The notes beneath the pieces are model-generated. The model was not told where the DNA came from and did no database searches. It saw only the letters and a program-made list of their open reading frames with translations. From Cytophagia bacterium CHB2 (lineage in GTDB: Bacteria > Zhuqueibacterota > Zhuqueibacteria > Zhuqueibacterales > Zhuqueibacteraceae), in NCBI GenBank assembly GCA_030263535.1, contig SZPB01000001.1, forward strand, positions 1-64,000: DNA of 64,000 nucleotides, read 5' to 3'. The translations under genes and the position numbers were made by a program. Positions 45,924 to 54,005 of this stretch are shown one piece after another; position 1 is the stretch's first letter; every line of letters begins with the position of its first letter.

Positions 45924-47672
45924 CTATCTGATGTTCCTTGATATGTGGCTAAGGGCTTCCATTTTTGACTTGAACATGTCACTTATCAACTTCAAGTTGT
46001 TCGCCTTGTTTTGCATTTTCTTCTGCTGGATTAGAAGCCGAATTTCTTTCGAACTCTCTGGATCACTCGCCGCCATTGCTTCTAATTCTGCAATTTCTTT
46101 TCGATCTTCTTCAAGTATGGTCTGGAAGTCACCGTCTCCGCTATAATCTGAGTTGGGTGTTCCTGTTGGTTGCGCGTGGGGTTGTTGTACCGGTAGTTCT
46201 GGTTCACGCAGCCCAGGACGGGTTCGAAGGCGATCATCCCGCTTTTTTTTCATCTCTTCCTCGGAACCCCAAAACCCAGATACTCTCCCCAATTCGATAT
46301 AAGTATTAAACCCCTGTTCATTCGCCTGCACAAAAATAGGATTTATTGATTCCGGTAGCTGTGGACAAACGAATTGAACATATGCCATCTCTATGAACAT
46401 AACACCAAAAAGTAAGGAAATCTCTTTCACGCTGAGCATCTCGTAAAATTCGCTACTTAAGTTACTGTAAATTTTTTTCCTATACAGCAGTTCCGCCAAT
46501 CCTCTGAAAAGGAGCACGGCCTGTTCAGCAGTATAATCATCCACCCGCATATCAATGCGTCTGCGCGGTAGTTCTAACCCAAGCTTCTCACGTATTTGCT
46601 GCACAGCGTTAAACATCGGCCTGAGATGGGCACCTTCAGCTTTAGCAGAGACCTCCTCAAGATCATAAATTATCAATTGACGCCAGTAATCGATTAGAGA
46701 CTCGTTCCCCCACTTCGCACCTAGCTGCCGAACGAGTGCAACGGGAAAAAGAATGGCCCCTACAGTTTGCTCATCATTTAACGACTCATAAAACATCTGA
46801 CGCAGAAAATTTCGCTTGTCTTCTGCAAGCTTTACATTGAAGATTGCCTCTACAAACGAGACGAAATCCATAAAAGCTTTACGGTCCTCTTCATTATCAA
46901 AGTCTTCAACATCTTCAGCATTCTTTTCAGATAGCAAATCGGATTTTTCGCTTTGAGGAGTAACAACTGGCGTGGCTGCGACGGTCGCAATGGACGGTGC
47001 AGAACTGGGTACCCGCACTGCCGAGGAGGCACTTGTGGGTTCCCAAGCGGAGCAGGAGTGATGCGGGTTATGCATAAGACAGATGACATACTCTTCATCC
47101 GCTGAGAGCTTGCCGCAATAGTCCAAGTAATTTGGCCTGGTCAAAAGCCTGCCCTTCGCGTTGTATGCGCCAGAGATTTCAAAAGCTTTGCGAGAGGCAA
47201 CACCTTCCCGATGTTTGTTGAGCAAATTGTCTGAGGTAGAGGTTGAACTCCCTGTAGCGCTACTTTGTCTGGCCATACTCCCGTAAGCTTCCTCCATTTT
47301 TTGATCCCTTGCCACACCTTGTGGCGTGATGCGATGCACACAAGTTTTACAACTATTCGTTGGGGGACTCCCGGCCTTGAAGTCTGTGCAGCGACCGCCA
47401 AAATTCTTTACTCCACAAATTAGATAGATTTCCTCCTTCTCCCGAAGACCACAAAACTCCGACATAACCGGACGAAAACCCCAAGCTTCGTCGTTAGCGT
47501 TTTCTCTTTTTGTTTTAACCTGTGCCTCGGAGCCTTTCTGCTGACTCTCGTCCTCACCAATTTTGTTCAGCGCGGTGGAGATGGCGGCGTCAGTGGTGCC
47601 GATTACCTGAACGAATAACTGGCTTGCCGGCTTGATCCGGCGAAAATGAATACATTGCTGGCAGATACCCAT
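45924..47672 (-). CDS. Large cysteine-module protein of the cassette
   Basis: 582 residues; ATG 47672 with AAGGAGACATATC. Two copies of a cysteine module at the N-terminus: C4-x2-C7-x-H9 with C74, C86, C95, and C108-x2-C111-x-H113 with C186, C198, C207. The spacing of the last three Cys is identical in both copies (12 and 9 residues) and each ends Cys-x2-aromatic. A disordered Ser/Thr/Ala linker (about 205-245), a helical middle domain (about 255-460) and a charged coiled-coil C-terminus follow. No known domain. The likely metal is zinc or an Fe-S cluster. Possibly a scaffold between the ATPase and the coiled-coil protein. Confidence 0.75.
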   Translation of the reverse strand: MGICQQCIHFRRIKPASQLFVQVIGTTDAAISTALNKIGEDESQQKGSEAQVKTKRENANDEAWGFRPVMSEFCGLREKEEIYLICGVKNFGGRCTDFKAGSPPTNSCKTCVHRITPQGVARDQKMEEAYGSMARQSSATGSSTSTSDNLLNKHREGVASRKAFEISGAYNAKGRLLTRPNYLDYCGKLSADEEYVICLMHNPHHSCSAWEPTSASSAVRVPSSAPSIATVAATPVVTPQSEKSDLLSEKNAEDVEDFDNEEDRKAFMDFVSFVEAIFNVKLAEDKRNFLRQMFYESLNDEQTVGAILFPVALVRQLGAKWGNESLIDYWRQLIIYDLEEVSAKAEGAHLRPMFNAVQQIREKLGLELPRRRIDMRVDDYTAEQAVLLFRGLAELLYRKKIYSNLSSEFYEMLSVKEISLLFGVMFIEMAYVQFVCPQLPESINPIFVQANEQGFNTYIELGRVSGFWGSEEEMKKKRDDRLRTRPGLREPELPVQQPHAQPTGTPNSDYSGDGDFQTILEEDRKEIAELEAMAASDPESSKEIRLLIQQKKMQNKANNLKLISDMFKSKMEALSHISRNIR

Positions 47673-47691
47673 GATATGTCTCCTTAATTAT

Positions 47692-50409
47692 TTATGAGAT
47701 GAACCGCTTAAATTCCTCTTCAATATATTGACTAATTTCTTCGTCTTTCACTTCACGAAGCAACAAAGAAGTCAGTTCATTGCCGACATCAAATAGTTCG
47801 CTCTGCTGCAGATGCGCTGCTTCAATAATTCTTGTGTCGGTAATAGTTTTCAGATCGTCCACTGCGCGCCCGGCAGCTAACCGGTCCGCTATTATCTTAT
47901 CTCTGGCCTGGATTGTCCTTTCGATGTCTGCTTGGATATCCATATCTCTGATCAATTCTTCTGAAACTACACCTGTCTTTAAAGATTCTCGCAGCTTATC
48001 CCTCAATTCCATGTCCAGCTTTGTTTTTTCAACCGCCATGTCCCTTGGAATAGTCAATGTGACCATATTGCGGTAGGTGATCTGATTAATGGGTGATTCT
48101 TGTGTTTCGGGCTCCAGTGTTTGCAGGACCAGGTTGATTCGGGCTCGGATATGCTCATGTTCAGAGAGTCGGACGCCTTCATCCGAACGGATCGCGCGAC
48201 GTTGCTGGCTATATACTTTAGTATCACTGAATTGTGCCATTTTGTTTGCCGGATCATTTAACCTTTGGTACTGTTGCTCAAGCTCACCCAACTCTCTCTT
48301 GACCACCTGATCAAGTTCCCGTCGCGCCACCTCCTGCTTGGTCAGCACTTCATTCAGCGCAACTTGATGCTCAGGTCCTCGCCGTTCTTCATAAAGAACT
48401 TGTTGTAACGTCCATTGATCACGATTTATCTGCGCCTGTACGTGATCTCGATGATCCTTCAGTGTTTGAAGTTGTGCACGGAAATAACTGTCCAGTTGCT
48501 CTCGCTTCTGTTGTTGGCTTGCCTCCAGTTGCCGACGCTGTTTATTCAGCGTACGTTCAGCCTTAGGACTGGCCTGATTTGCTTGCTGTTGCAGCTCGGA
48601 CATTGCTTGTTGTTGCCTGGCTTGGAGGTCAGCTACTGCTTTAGCCTGCTCCTGGAAAACAATTTGCTCAAGTTGCTGACGCTGCGCGAGCTGTTCGCGC
48701 TGGGTCTCTTGAAAGCGGTTGAGTGTTTCTTTCTCTGCTTTGCGATCTGCCTCACGCCCCACATTAGCCTCTGGCCGCTTATCAGCATGGTTTCTCTCTA
48801 ATTTCTGTTGTTGGCGAGTGTGTTTCTCGTTTAACGCCTGTTCTTCTTTCGCGTGGTTGAGACGGGTTAGTTGCGTTTTTACCTCATTCTCGAGCTTCAT
48901 GTTTTCCAACTGTTGCTTGGCCAGAACTTCCCTTAGCGCCTCCTGGTGCTCAACGCCCTGGCTTTTTTCGGCCAGAGTACGTTCTAATCCTTTTTGATCT
49001 TGTTGCATCTGCGTTTGCAATTGCTCGCGATGATCCTGAAGTGCCTGAAGCTGTGCCCGAATATGGCCATCCAGTTGCTCTCGCTCTTGTTGCTGCCGCG
49101 CCTCAAGTTGTTGGCGATCATTATCCAGCGCCCGACCGGCCTCTGGACGCTGTTGCAACTCAGATATTTCCTGTTGCTGCCTGGCCTGAAGATCAGCAAC
49201 TGCTTTAGCCTGTTCCTGAAAAACACTTTGCTCGAGTTGTTGACGTTGCGCGAGTTGTTCACGCTGGGTCTCCTGAAAGCGATGGAGTGTTTCCTTTTCC
49301 GCATCGCGATCCATCTCACGAGTTGCATCAGCCTCATCAGCATGTTTTTTTGTCAGATCCTGGCCATGGTTATTATGCTGCTTTTTTTGCGCATCAATTT
49401 CTTCCGCATAAAACTTGACGGCGTGCTGTTGCTTCTCGTCAATTTTGTCTCGCATCTGGGCAAGTTCACGGCTTTGATCGCGGATTTGGCGCGCATCGAC
49501 TTCGCGCCCTGCTTCTTGTTGTTCTGTTTTCGACGTCTCTTTTATCGGATCAGGGGAATATCGGGTGGTTCGGTCCAATGTATTTATTGCTTCTTTCTCT
49601 GACCCCTCCTGCACATTCTGTGGTTCATTAAGTGATTGAATTGATCGCAATTGGTCAAGTTGTGTTAATTGTGCTTTGATATTATTTTCGAGCTTCTCGT
49701 TTTCCAACTCTTGATTGGCCAACACTTCCTTCAACGCCTCTTGATGCTCAGCGTTGGGCCGTTCTTCATAAAGTGCATTTTGCATTCTTCCTTGATCTTT
49801 ATCCATCTGCACTTGCAATTGCTCGCGATAATCCTGTAGTGCCTGAAGCTGTACTTGGATCTGTTTATCCAATTGCTCTCGCTCCTGTTGCTGTCGTGTC
49901 TCAAGCTGTTGGCGATCATTATCCAGCGTACGATCGGCACGAGGACTGGCCAGATTTGCACCCTGTTGCAGCTTAGAAATTTCATCCTGCTGTCTGGCCT
50001 GGAGATCAGCTACAGCTTTAGCTTGCTTCTGCAAAACACTTTGTTCTAGTTGCTGACGCTGTGTGAGCTGTTCACGCTGGGTCTCCTGAAAGCGATTGAG
50101 TGTTTCCTTCTCTGTTTTGCGATCTATCTCACGTGTTGCAGCAGCCTGTGGTCGCTCATCTGCCTGAACTTTCGCCAGCTCCTGGCGCTGGCGATCATGC
50201 TGCTCCTTTAGCGTCTGTTTTTCCTTCGCGTGAAAGTCGAGGGTGCGCTGTTTCCTTTCGTCAACCTTGTCAAGTAGTTGGGCAAGTTCCCGGCTTTGAT
50301 CGCGTTTGTGGAGCGCACCAGCTTCACGGTTCGCTTGCTTTCCTGCAGTTTTCGAGGCATCAGTCGTCTGATTCTGATCCCCTTTATGTTGGCGTTTATG
50401 GTCGGACAT
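47692..50409 (-). CDS. 905-residue coiled-coil protein with three internal repeats
   Basis: ATG 50409 abuts the ATPase stop and has CGGAGGAATAG upstream. Gln/Glu/Arg/Lys-rich, nearly all coiled coil. A block starting EKETL-x-RFQETQREQL occurs at residues 100, 371 and 559, and is followed each time by QAKAVADLQARQQ. The last ~170 residues (after about 735) are a non-repeated helical domain, with TIPRDMAVEKTKLDMELRDKL. Proteins of this shape act as filaments, tethers or scaffolds. No motor or nuclease motif. Repeats are also visible as DNA repeats, so the copy number may vary between strains. Confidence 0.82.
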   Translation of the reverse strand: MSDHKRQHKGDQNQTTDASKTAGKQANREAGALHKRDQSRELAQLLDKVDERKQRTLDFHAKEKQTLKEQHDRQRQELAKVQADERPQAAATREIDRKTEKETLNRFQETQREQLTQRQQLEQSVLQKQAKAVADLQARQQDEISKLQQGANLASPRADRTLDNDRQQLETRQQQEREQLDKQIQVQLQALQDYREQLQVQMDKDQGRMQNALYEERPNAEHQEALKEVLANQELENEKLENNIKAQLTQLDQLRSIQSLNEPQNVQEGSEKEAINTLDRTTRYSPDPIKETSKTEQQEAGREVDARQIRDQSRELAQMRDKIDEKQQHAVKFYAEEIDAQKKQHNNHGQDLTKKHADEADATREMDRDAEKETLHRFQETQREQLAQRQQLEQSVFQEQAKAVADLQARQQQEISELQQRPEAGRALDNDRQQLEARQQQEREQLDGHIRAQLQALQDHREQLQTQMQQDQKGLERTLAEKSQGVEHQEALREVLAKQQLENMKLENEVKTQLTRLNHAKEEQALNEKHTRQQQKLERNHADKRPEANVGREADRKAEKETLNRFQETQREQLAQRQQLEQIVFQEQAKAVADLQARQQQAMSELQQQANQASPKAERTLNKQRRQLEASQQQKREQLDSYFRAQLQTLKDHRDHVQAQINRDQWTLQQVLYEERRGPEHQVALNEVLTKQEVARRELDQVVKRELGELEQQYQRLNDPANKMAQFSDTKVYSQQRRAIRSDEGVRLSEHEHIRARINLVLQTLEPETQESPINQITYRNMVTLTIPRDMAVEKTKLDMELRDKLRESLKTGVVSEELIRDMDIQADIERTIQARDKIIADRLAAGRAVDDLKTITDTRIIEAAHLQQSELFDVGNELTSLLLREVKDEEISQYIEEEFKRFIS
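48586..50112 (-). repeat. Three long direct repeats within the coiled-coil gene
   Basis: The conserved 50-codon block lies at 49963-50112, 49150-49299 and 48586-48735 (minus strand). Spacing between the block starts is 813 and 564 nt, so the second unit differs in length. The DNA is similar as well as the protein, which could support recombination. Confidence 0.75.
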
Positions 50410-52032
50410 CTATTCCTCCGATTGGGGCGGATTAAACTCCCCTGGTACATGAACGAACTGAGTGAATGACTTCCCCGTGGAGCCGTCGAGCGAACCAAGC
50501 ACCACTGCATCGCCTTTCTGGAACAACTGGGTCAATACCGAGGTGGGCAGAGACTTTCGTTCCCTTAGCTCCTTTTGGGTGCTGGAACCCAAACCATCTT
50601 TACTGCGCGATGTCCCCTGCGACGTGAGATACCAATCGCTTTCCCCGGCAAGCTTGGTTGCTTCCTCGGCAGTTTCATTATCCACCAACCGCATGAAAAT
50701 CTTGCCGCCAAAATTGCTAAACACAGATCGCCAGGCTTCCTTAAGAGAAGATGCCTGAAGTACATTAACCGATTGGGTGGCGAGCAACCCCATACAACCA
50801 TTCTGTCGTGACTGCGAGAAAAAATCTCCATCTCCCATTGGCTGACCAGGCAATTCTGATGCTACCTGGCTATATTCGTCGCAAGCGATGATAAGGGGCC
50901 GCTTAAAGTTTTTGAGTTTGCGTGCGCGAACTCGTTCAAGCCTACTCAATACAGAACGCTGAAATAGACACTTGATTAGAGTGCAGAGCGTCTTCGCTAG
51001 CGCTGGTTCGGAGGGCGACAAGCTGACAAGGACAATCTTGCCCTCGTCTATGATTCGATCATAGAAATTTGATCTCCTTTTGGCGAGTTCCTTGCTCTGC
51101 ACGAGTGAATAGCAACTGTAGCGCGACCGTTGGAACGCACTATATGCACGCGTGATGATGGCTTCGATGGTGGCAATGTTTTCATTTTCTTGGCGAAAGA
51201 AATTCTCAATCTGGTTAATAGCTCGCTCGGCATCGTAACGTTCATCCTCTGATGACAGATTTTCAAGATTCTTTCGCTGCCGGCGCGCGATATGTTGGAT
51301 GCGTCGTTCCGGTTTATCCGAGGTTAGTGTATTATCTAACTCTACTATGAGAAGAGCATCCAATAATTGTTTCAGGGTAACGACTTCATGACCCAAACTC
51401 AGCAGTGAGCAAGCAGCCCCGAAAAGGTTGCCCCATGCCAGCAGCCAGTAAGGATCGGAAGTGCTAACCCCGGCGCTTTGGGCGGCAAGAACCAACTGAT
51501 TCCCGAGTTCGTACGGATCTAGAGCAGAGTTGATGACATTCTCGGCTTCTTTGCGCTGTATGAGTTCGTCAGTGTTTAGGACAACCAGATCGTCTTCGCG
51601 CCCTGCCATTTTAACTATCTCGCGCACGTCATCAATGAGTGCCGCCTTGGGATCGAGGATGAGGCCACCATATTTTAGGTCTTGGTTGTCTTTATTTAGA
51701 GCGAGAATCTGCCGCAGAAGGTAAAGAAGCAGGTGCGTCTTACCAGAGCCAGGAGCGCCAAAGATGCCATAAGAAGCGCAGAGCCCATCATTTTTTATCC
51801 AAATGTTTTCGTTAATATTTGTGAGGGAATGCACGAGCCGTTGCATCGGCAACTCGCCAGGACGCGAGAGGCGCTGAGAGTAATCGACAGTAGGCATTCC
51901 TTGCGGACGCCCAACATCAAAAAATGATGCTTTTGCGGATGGGCGTTCTGCTGCCTGCACCAGTTCCATTTCCTGGCCGACGTGAATACTGCCTTTGACT
52001 TTAATCTTTTTGTCGATCTGTGTATCACTCAT
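50410..52032 (-). CDS. VirD4/TraG-like P-loop ATPase
   Basis: 540 residues from ATG 52032 (SD AAAGGAGATAAATAC); an upstream TTG/ATG extension is not supported. Walker A GIFGAPGSGKTH near 88-99, GLILDPKAALIDDV, Walker B PLIIACDEYSQV, and a TraG/D-like C-terminal segment DFFSQSRQNGCMGLLATQSVNV. It lacks the two N-terminal membrane helices of conjugative coupling proteins. The family moves DNA or proteins through secretion or conjugation channels, but no relaxase, VirB4 or channel gene is seen nearby. Possible job: pumping or remodelling ATPase of an uncharacterised complex. Confidence 0.85.
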   Translation of the reverse strand: MSDTQIDKKIKVKGSIHVGQEMELVQAAERPSAKASFFDVGRPQGMPTVDYSQRLSRPGELPMQRLVHSLTNINENIWIKNDGLCASYGIFGAPGSGKTHLLLYLLRQILALNKDNQDLKYGGLILDPKAALIDDVREIVKMAGREDDLVVLNTDELIQRKEAENVINSALDPYELGNQLVLAAQSAGVSTSDPYWLLAWGNLFGAACSLLSLGHEVVTLKQLLDALLIVELDNTLTSDKPERRIQHIARRQRKNLENLSSEDERYDAERAINQIENFFRQENENIATIEAIITRAYSAFQRSRYSCYSLVQSKELAKRRSNFYDRIIDEGKIVLVSLSPSEPALAKTLCTLIKCLFQRSVLSRLERVRARKLKNFKRPLIIACDEYSQVASELPGQPMGDGDFFSQSRQNGCMGLLATQSVNVLQASSLKEAWRSVFSNFGGKIFMRLVDNETAEEATKLAGESDWYLTSQGTSRSKDGLGSSTQKELRERKSLPTSVLTQLFQKGDAVVLGSLDGSTGKSFTQFVHVPGEFNPPQSEE

Positions 52033-52045
52033 GTATTTATCTCCT

Positions 52046-52564
52046 TTATTTGGGAGCACTCTTGGGCTCGAAAAGCGGGCACTGACCTGTCGGATTCATG
52101 CGCGCGCATAGCGCGTAAATTTGCATGATTTCACCGGTAACGGGATTCATCGTCGCACGACCGCTCTCCGCGAGTTCATCTAGCGCAGCCGTGTCATCAG
52201 CTTTAGCGCGTCGAATAAGTTCTTGTCCACGCTTGACGCTTTCCTTTGCTAATTGGCGTACATGTTCCGGCTCCCCATCCTTGAGCGCATTGGCGATCAC
52301 GTCTTGCAATTGTGCGTCGTATGGCGTGTAAGCCGCGCACCAGGCGTAATGATAAGGCTCATAATTAAACGGTTGGCCAGCATCCAATCGCTGCATCTCA
52401 ATTTGGCGACGCTCCTGATCTTGCTGCTCCCACTCAAGTTTCGATTTCAGCACACCAGGTGCTTGTAAGTCAGATTGGCTGAAGAGTTGCGCCTTGGGGC
52501 GCATTCGCTGGTGCTGGCACTTGCTGCATATAGCGATAGAGATATTTTCATTTTTTTTAGTCAT
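52046..52564 (-). CDS. Small cysteine-module protein of the cassette
   Basis: 172 residues; ATG 52564 after AGGTGAATC. C13-x2-C16-x-H18 matches the 582-residue protein; C76 then C153 and C162 (9 apart) followed by PLFEP give the same end as the second module copy (Cys-x2-aromatic-Glu-Pro), with an inserted stretch between C76 and C153. So the same metal-binding module with a loop insertion. Unknown family. Confidence 0.72.
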   Translation of the reverse strand: MTKKNENISIAICSKCQHQRMRPKAQLFSQSDLQAPGVLKSKLEWEQQDQERRQIEMQRLDAGQPFNYEPYHYAWCAAYTPYDAQLQDVIANALKDGEPEHVRQLAKESVKRGQELIRRAKADDTAALDELAESGRATMNPVTGEIMQIYALCARMNPTGQCPLFEPKSAPK

Positions 52565-52571
52565 GATTCAC

Positions 52572-52988
52572 CTAAAAGGTCAACCACTTTGCGAAAATGC
52601 GCTTTCCTTCGCGACGCAGAAGTAAAGGTAGGAGACGACCATCCTTTGTATCTGCTTGGATCCATTGGCTTTCTGGAAAATCACTTAATACAAATACTCT
52701 ACGCATATATACATCCTCCCCCTCCCACCAGTATACCATACCACCGCCTAGCGAAGGGTCATCCTGAGTAAACATTAGCGTAATATCTTTTGTGATAAAT
52801 GGTTGATAATCTTGCAAGTGCTGCAATTCAAACGGCCGACGAGAATTTAGTGCTGCGCTCACACCTATGGCTATCCCAAAACCAGCCAAAAAAAAGTAAA
52901 GCCATATCATTCGCTTGTTGATATGAAAATTATAGCCCAACAAGTTTGCGATGGCAGCTATAATGCTTTTTGAATCGTCATTAGACAT
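52572..52988 (-). CDS. Small membrane-anchored protein with paralogous C-terminal domain
   Basis: 138 residues; ATG 52988 after ATCGGAGGAAAT. One membrane helix (about residues 27-47, MIWLYFFLAGFGIAIG). The C-terminal 80 residues (FVLSDFPESQWIQADTKDGR, LPLLLRREGKRIFAKWL) are closely related to the 106-residue protein upstream. Probably places the shared domain at the membrane. Confidence 0.75.
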   Translation of the reverse strand: MSNDDSKSIIAAIANLLGYNFHINKRMIWLYFFLAGFGIAIGVSAALNSRRPFELQHLQDYQPFITKDITLMFTQDDPSLGGGMVYWWEGEDVYMRRVFVLSDFPESQWIQADTKDGRLLPLLLRREGKRIFAKWLTF

Positions 52989-53013
52989 ATTTCCTCCGAT
53001 AAAATGTAATTAT

Positions 53014-53169
53014 CTACTTTGATAATAAATCTGCTACAAGAATACCGAAGTTAAATCCGCTTAAAAACATCCAAAACCGCCCCCAGTATTTGTTTTCAAT
53101 GTTAAAATAAAGCCAAAAGCAACAAATCGCACCTATCGCAACCATCAAGTATACAATGACACTAAACAT
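53014..53169 (-). CDS. 51-residue membrane peptide
   Basis: ATG 53169 with the same GCGGAGGAAAT ribosome site as its neighbour. Two hydrophobic helices (FSVIVYLMVAIGAICCFWLYF and a second near WMFLSGFNFGILVADLL). Could be a holin-like, anchor or regulator peptide of the cassette. Confidence 0.65.
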   Translation of the reverse strand: MFSVIVYLMVAIGAICCFWLYFNIENKYWGRFWMFLSGFNFGILVADLLSK

Positions 53170-53334
53170 ATTTCCTCCGCAAACGTTTAATAGATTCAAG
53201 TTCCGTTTTGCTTGTAAGCAATTGCTATTTTGTTTGTTTTGTCGAATTCCGGCTTACGCCTGGTCATATCCGCTGGATATCGTATGAAAGAATGATGCAA
53301 TAAAGTTGTATTGAATCTAGCGACAATTAACCTC

Positions 53335-53655
53335 CTATTCCAGCCACTCTCCGAACATGCGAAGCCCTACGCGGCGCAGGGCCAAAGGCAGGCGATGGCC
53401 GTCCCGCGTAGTTGCTTGAAGCCACTGGCCTTCGGGAAAGTCAGCATACGTCAGTTGCACAGTCATACTTCTATCACTCCCGTACATCACGTAACCACCT
53501 ACTAATGGGTGAGGCTGCAAAGTCACCCAAACGTCACTATTAGGGTGCCGATAAATATTAGGGTTCATAGGATCCTGCAAAAGAGGCAGTAACTCAAAGT
53601 TTCGAACCGTTACTGGCGGCCCTCCCACTGACTCCAGATTTTTGTTGAAAGGCAT
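53335..53655 (-). CDS. 106-residue protein sharing a C-terminal domain with the membrane protein
   Basis: ATG 53655 after TTAAGGAGGTTTACC. YADFPEGQWLQATTRDGHRLPL and RRVGLRMFGEWL repeat the C-terminal sequence of the 138-residue protein. No membrane helix. First gene of the cassette. Possibly an adaptor or competitor of the anchored copy. Confidence 0.75.
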   Translation of the reverse strand: MPFNKNLESVGGPPVTVRNFELLPLLQDPMNPNIYRHPNSDVWVTLQPHPLVGGYVMYGSDRSMTVQLTYADFPEGQWLQATTRDGHRLPLALRRVGLRMFGEWLE

Positions 53656-54000
53656 GGTAAACCTCCTTAAATTTTGGCATTCATGATCTTAAAATTGGGT
53701 GGACGACCACTCGGCTGTCCGAACAAACTTTAGATAGCCAACGTGTAAGCTTGGACTTCAACACACCGAGCACGGTTCGTCTTGCCTTCAGTTCTATAGA
53801 CAAAAAAAGCCCAAGTAACTCCCACAACTTTCTGAAAACGTTACGATAAGTGTAATAGTAAACGCGATCTATCCCTTAAAGCGCCGAAGTATTCTTGATT
53901 GCCCTCTTACCATTGTCGTACCAGCGCCACATCTTCTGCTCTCTCATCGGTTGTTTGAATTACAATTGAAGAGTGAAAAAGTTGGGAAAAGTGAAACTTT
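53656..54000. other. Gap between cassette and lipoprotein region
   Basis: About 345 nt. No ORF with coding signs, no tRNA. It should hold the cassette promoter on the minus strand, but no consensus -35/-10 pair stands out. A GTGG/CCAC mini-hairpin lies near 53701-53712. Confidence 0.6.
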
Positions 54001-54005
54001 TCAAC
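53976..54005 (-). terminator. Terminator overlapping the end of the 312-residue gene
   Basis: GTTG-GG-AAAAGT, GAA loop, ACTTTT-CAAC (53981-54005), followed on the minus strand by TTTTT. It overlaps the stop codon. Confidence 0.5.

Noticed and set aside
48994-49602. Leu-rich plus-strand frames opposite the coiled-coil gene
   Set aside because: Gln/Glu codon bias of the coiled-coil gene produces Leu-rich antisense frames, not membrane proteins.
44697-53655. Conjugative element or prophage
   Set aside because: Only the ATPase resembles conjugation machinery; there is no relaxase, VirB4, pilin, portal or terminase.
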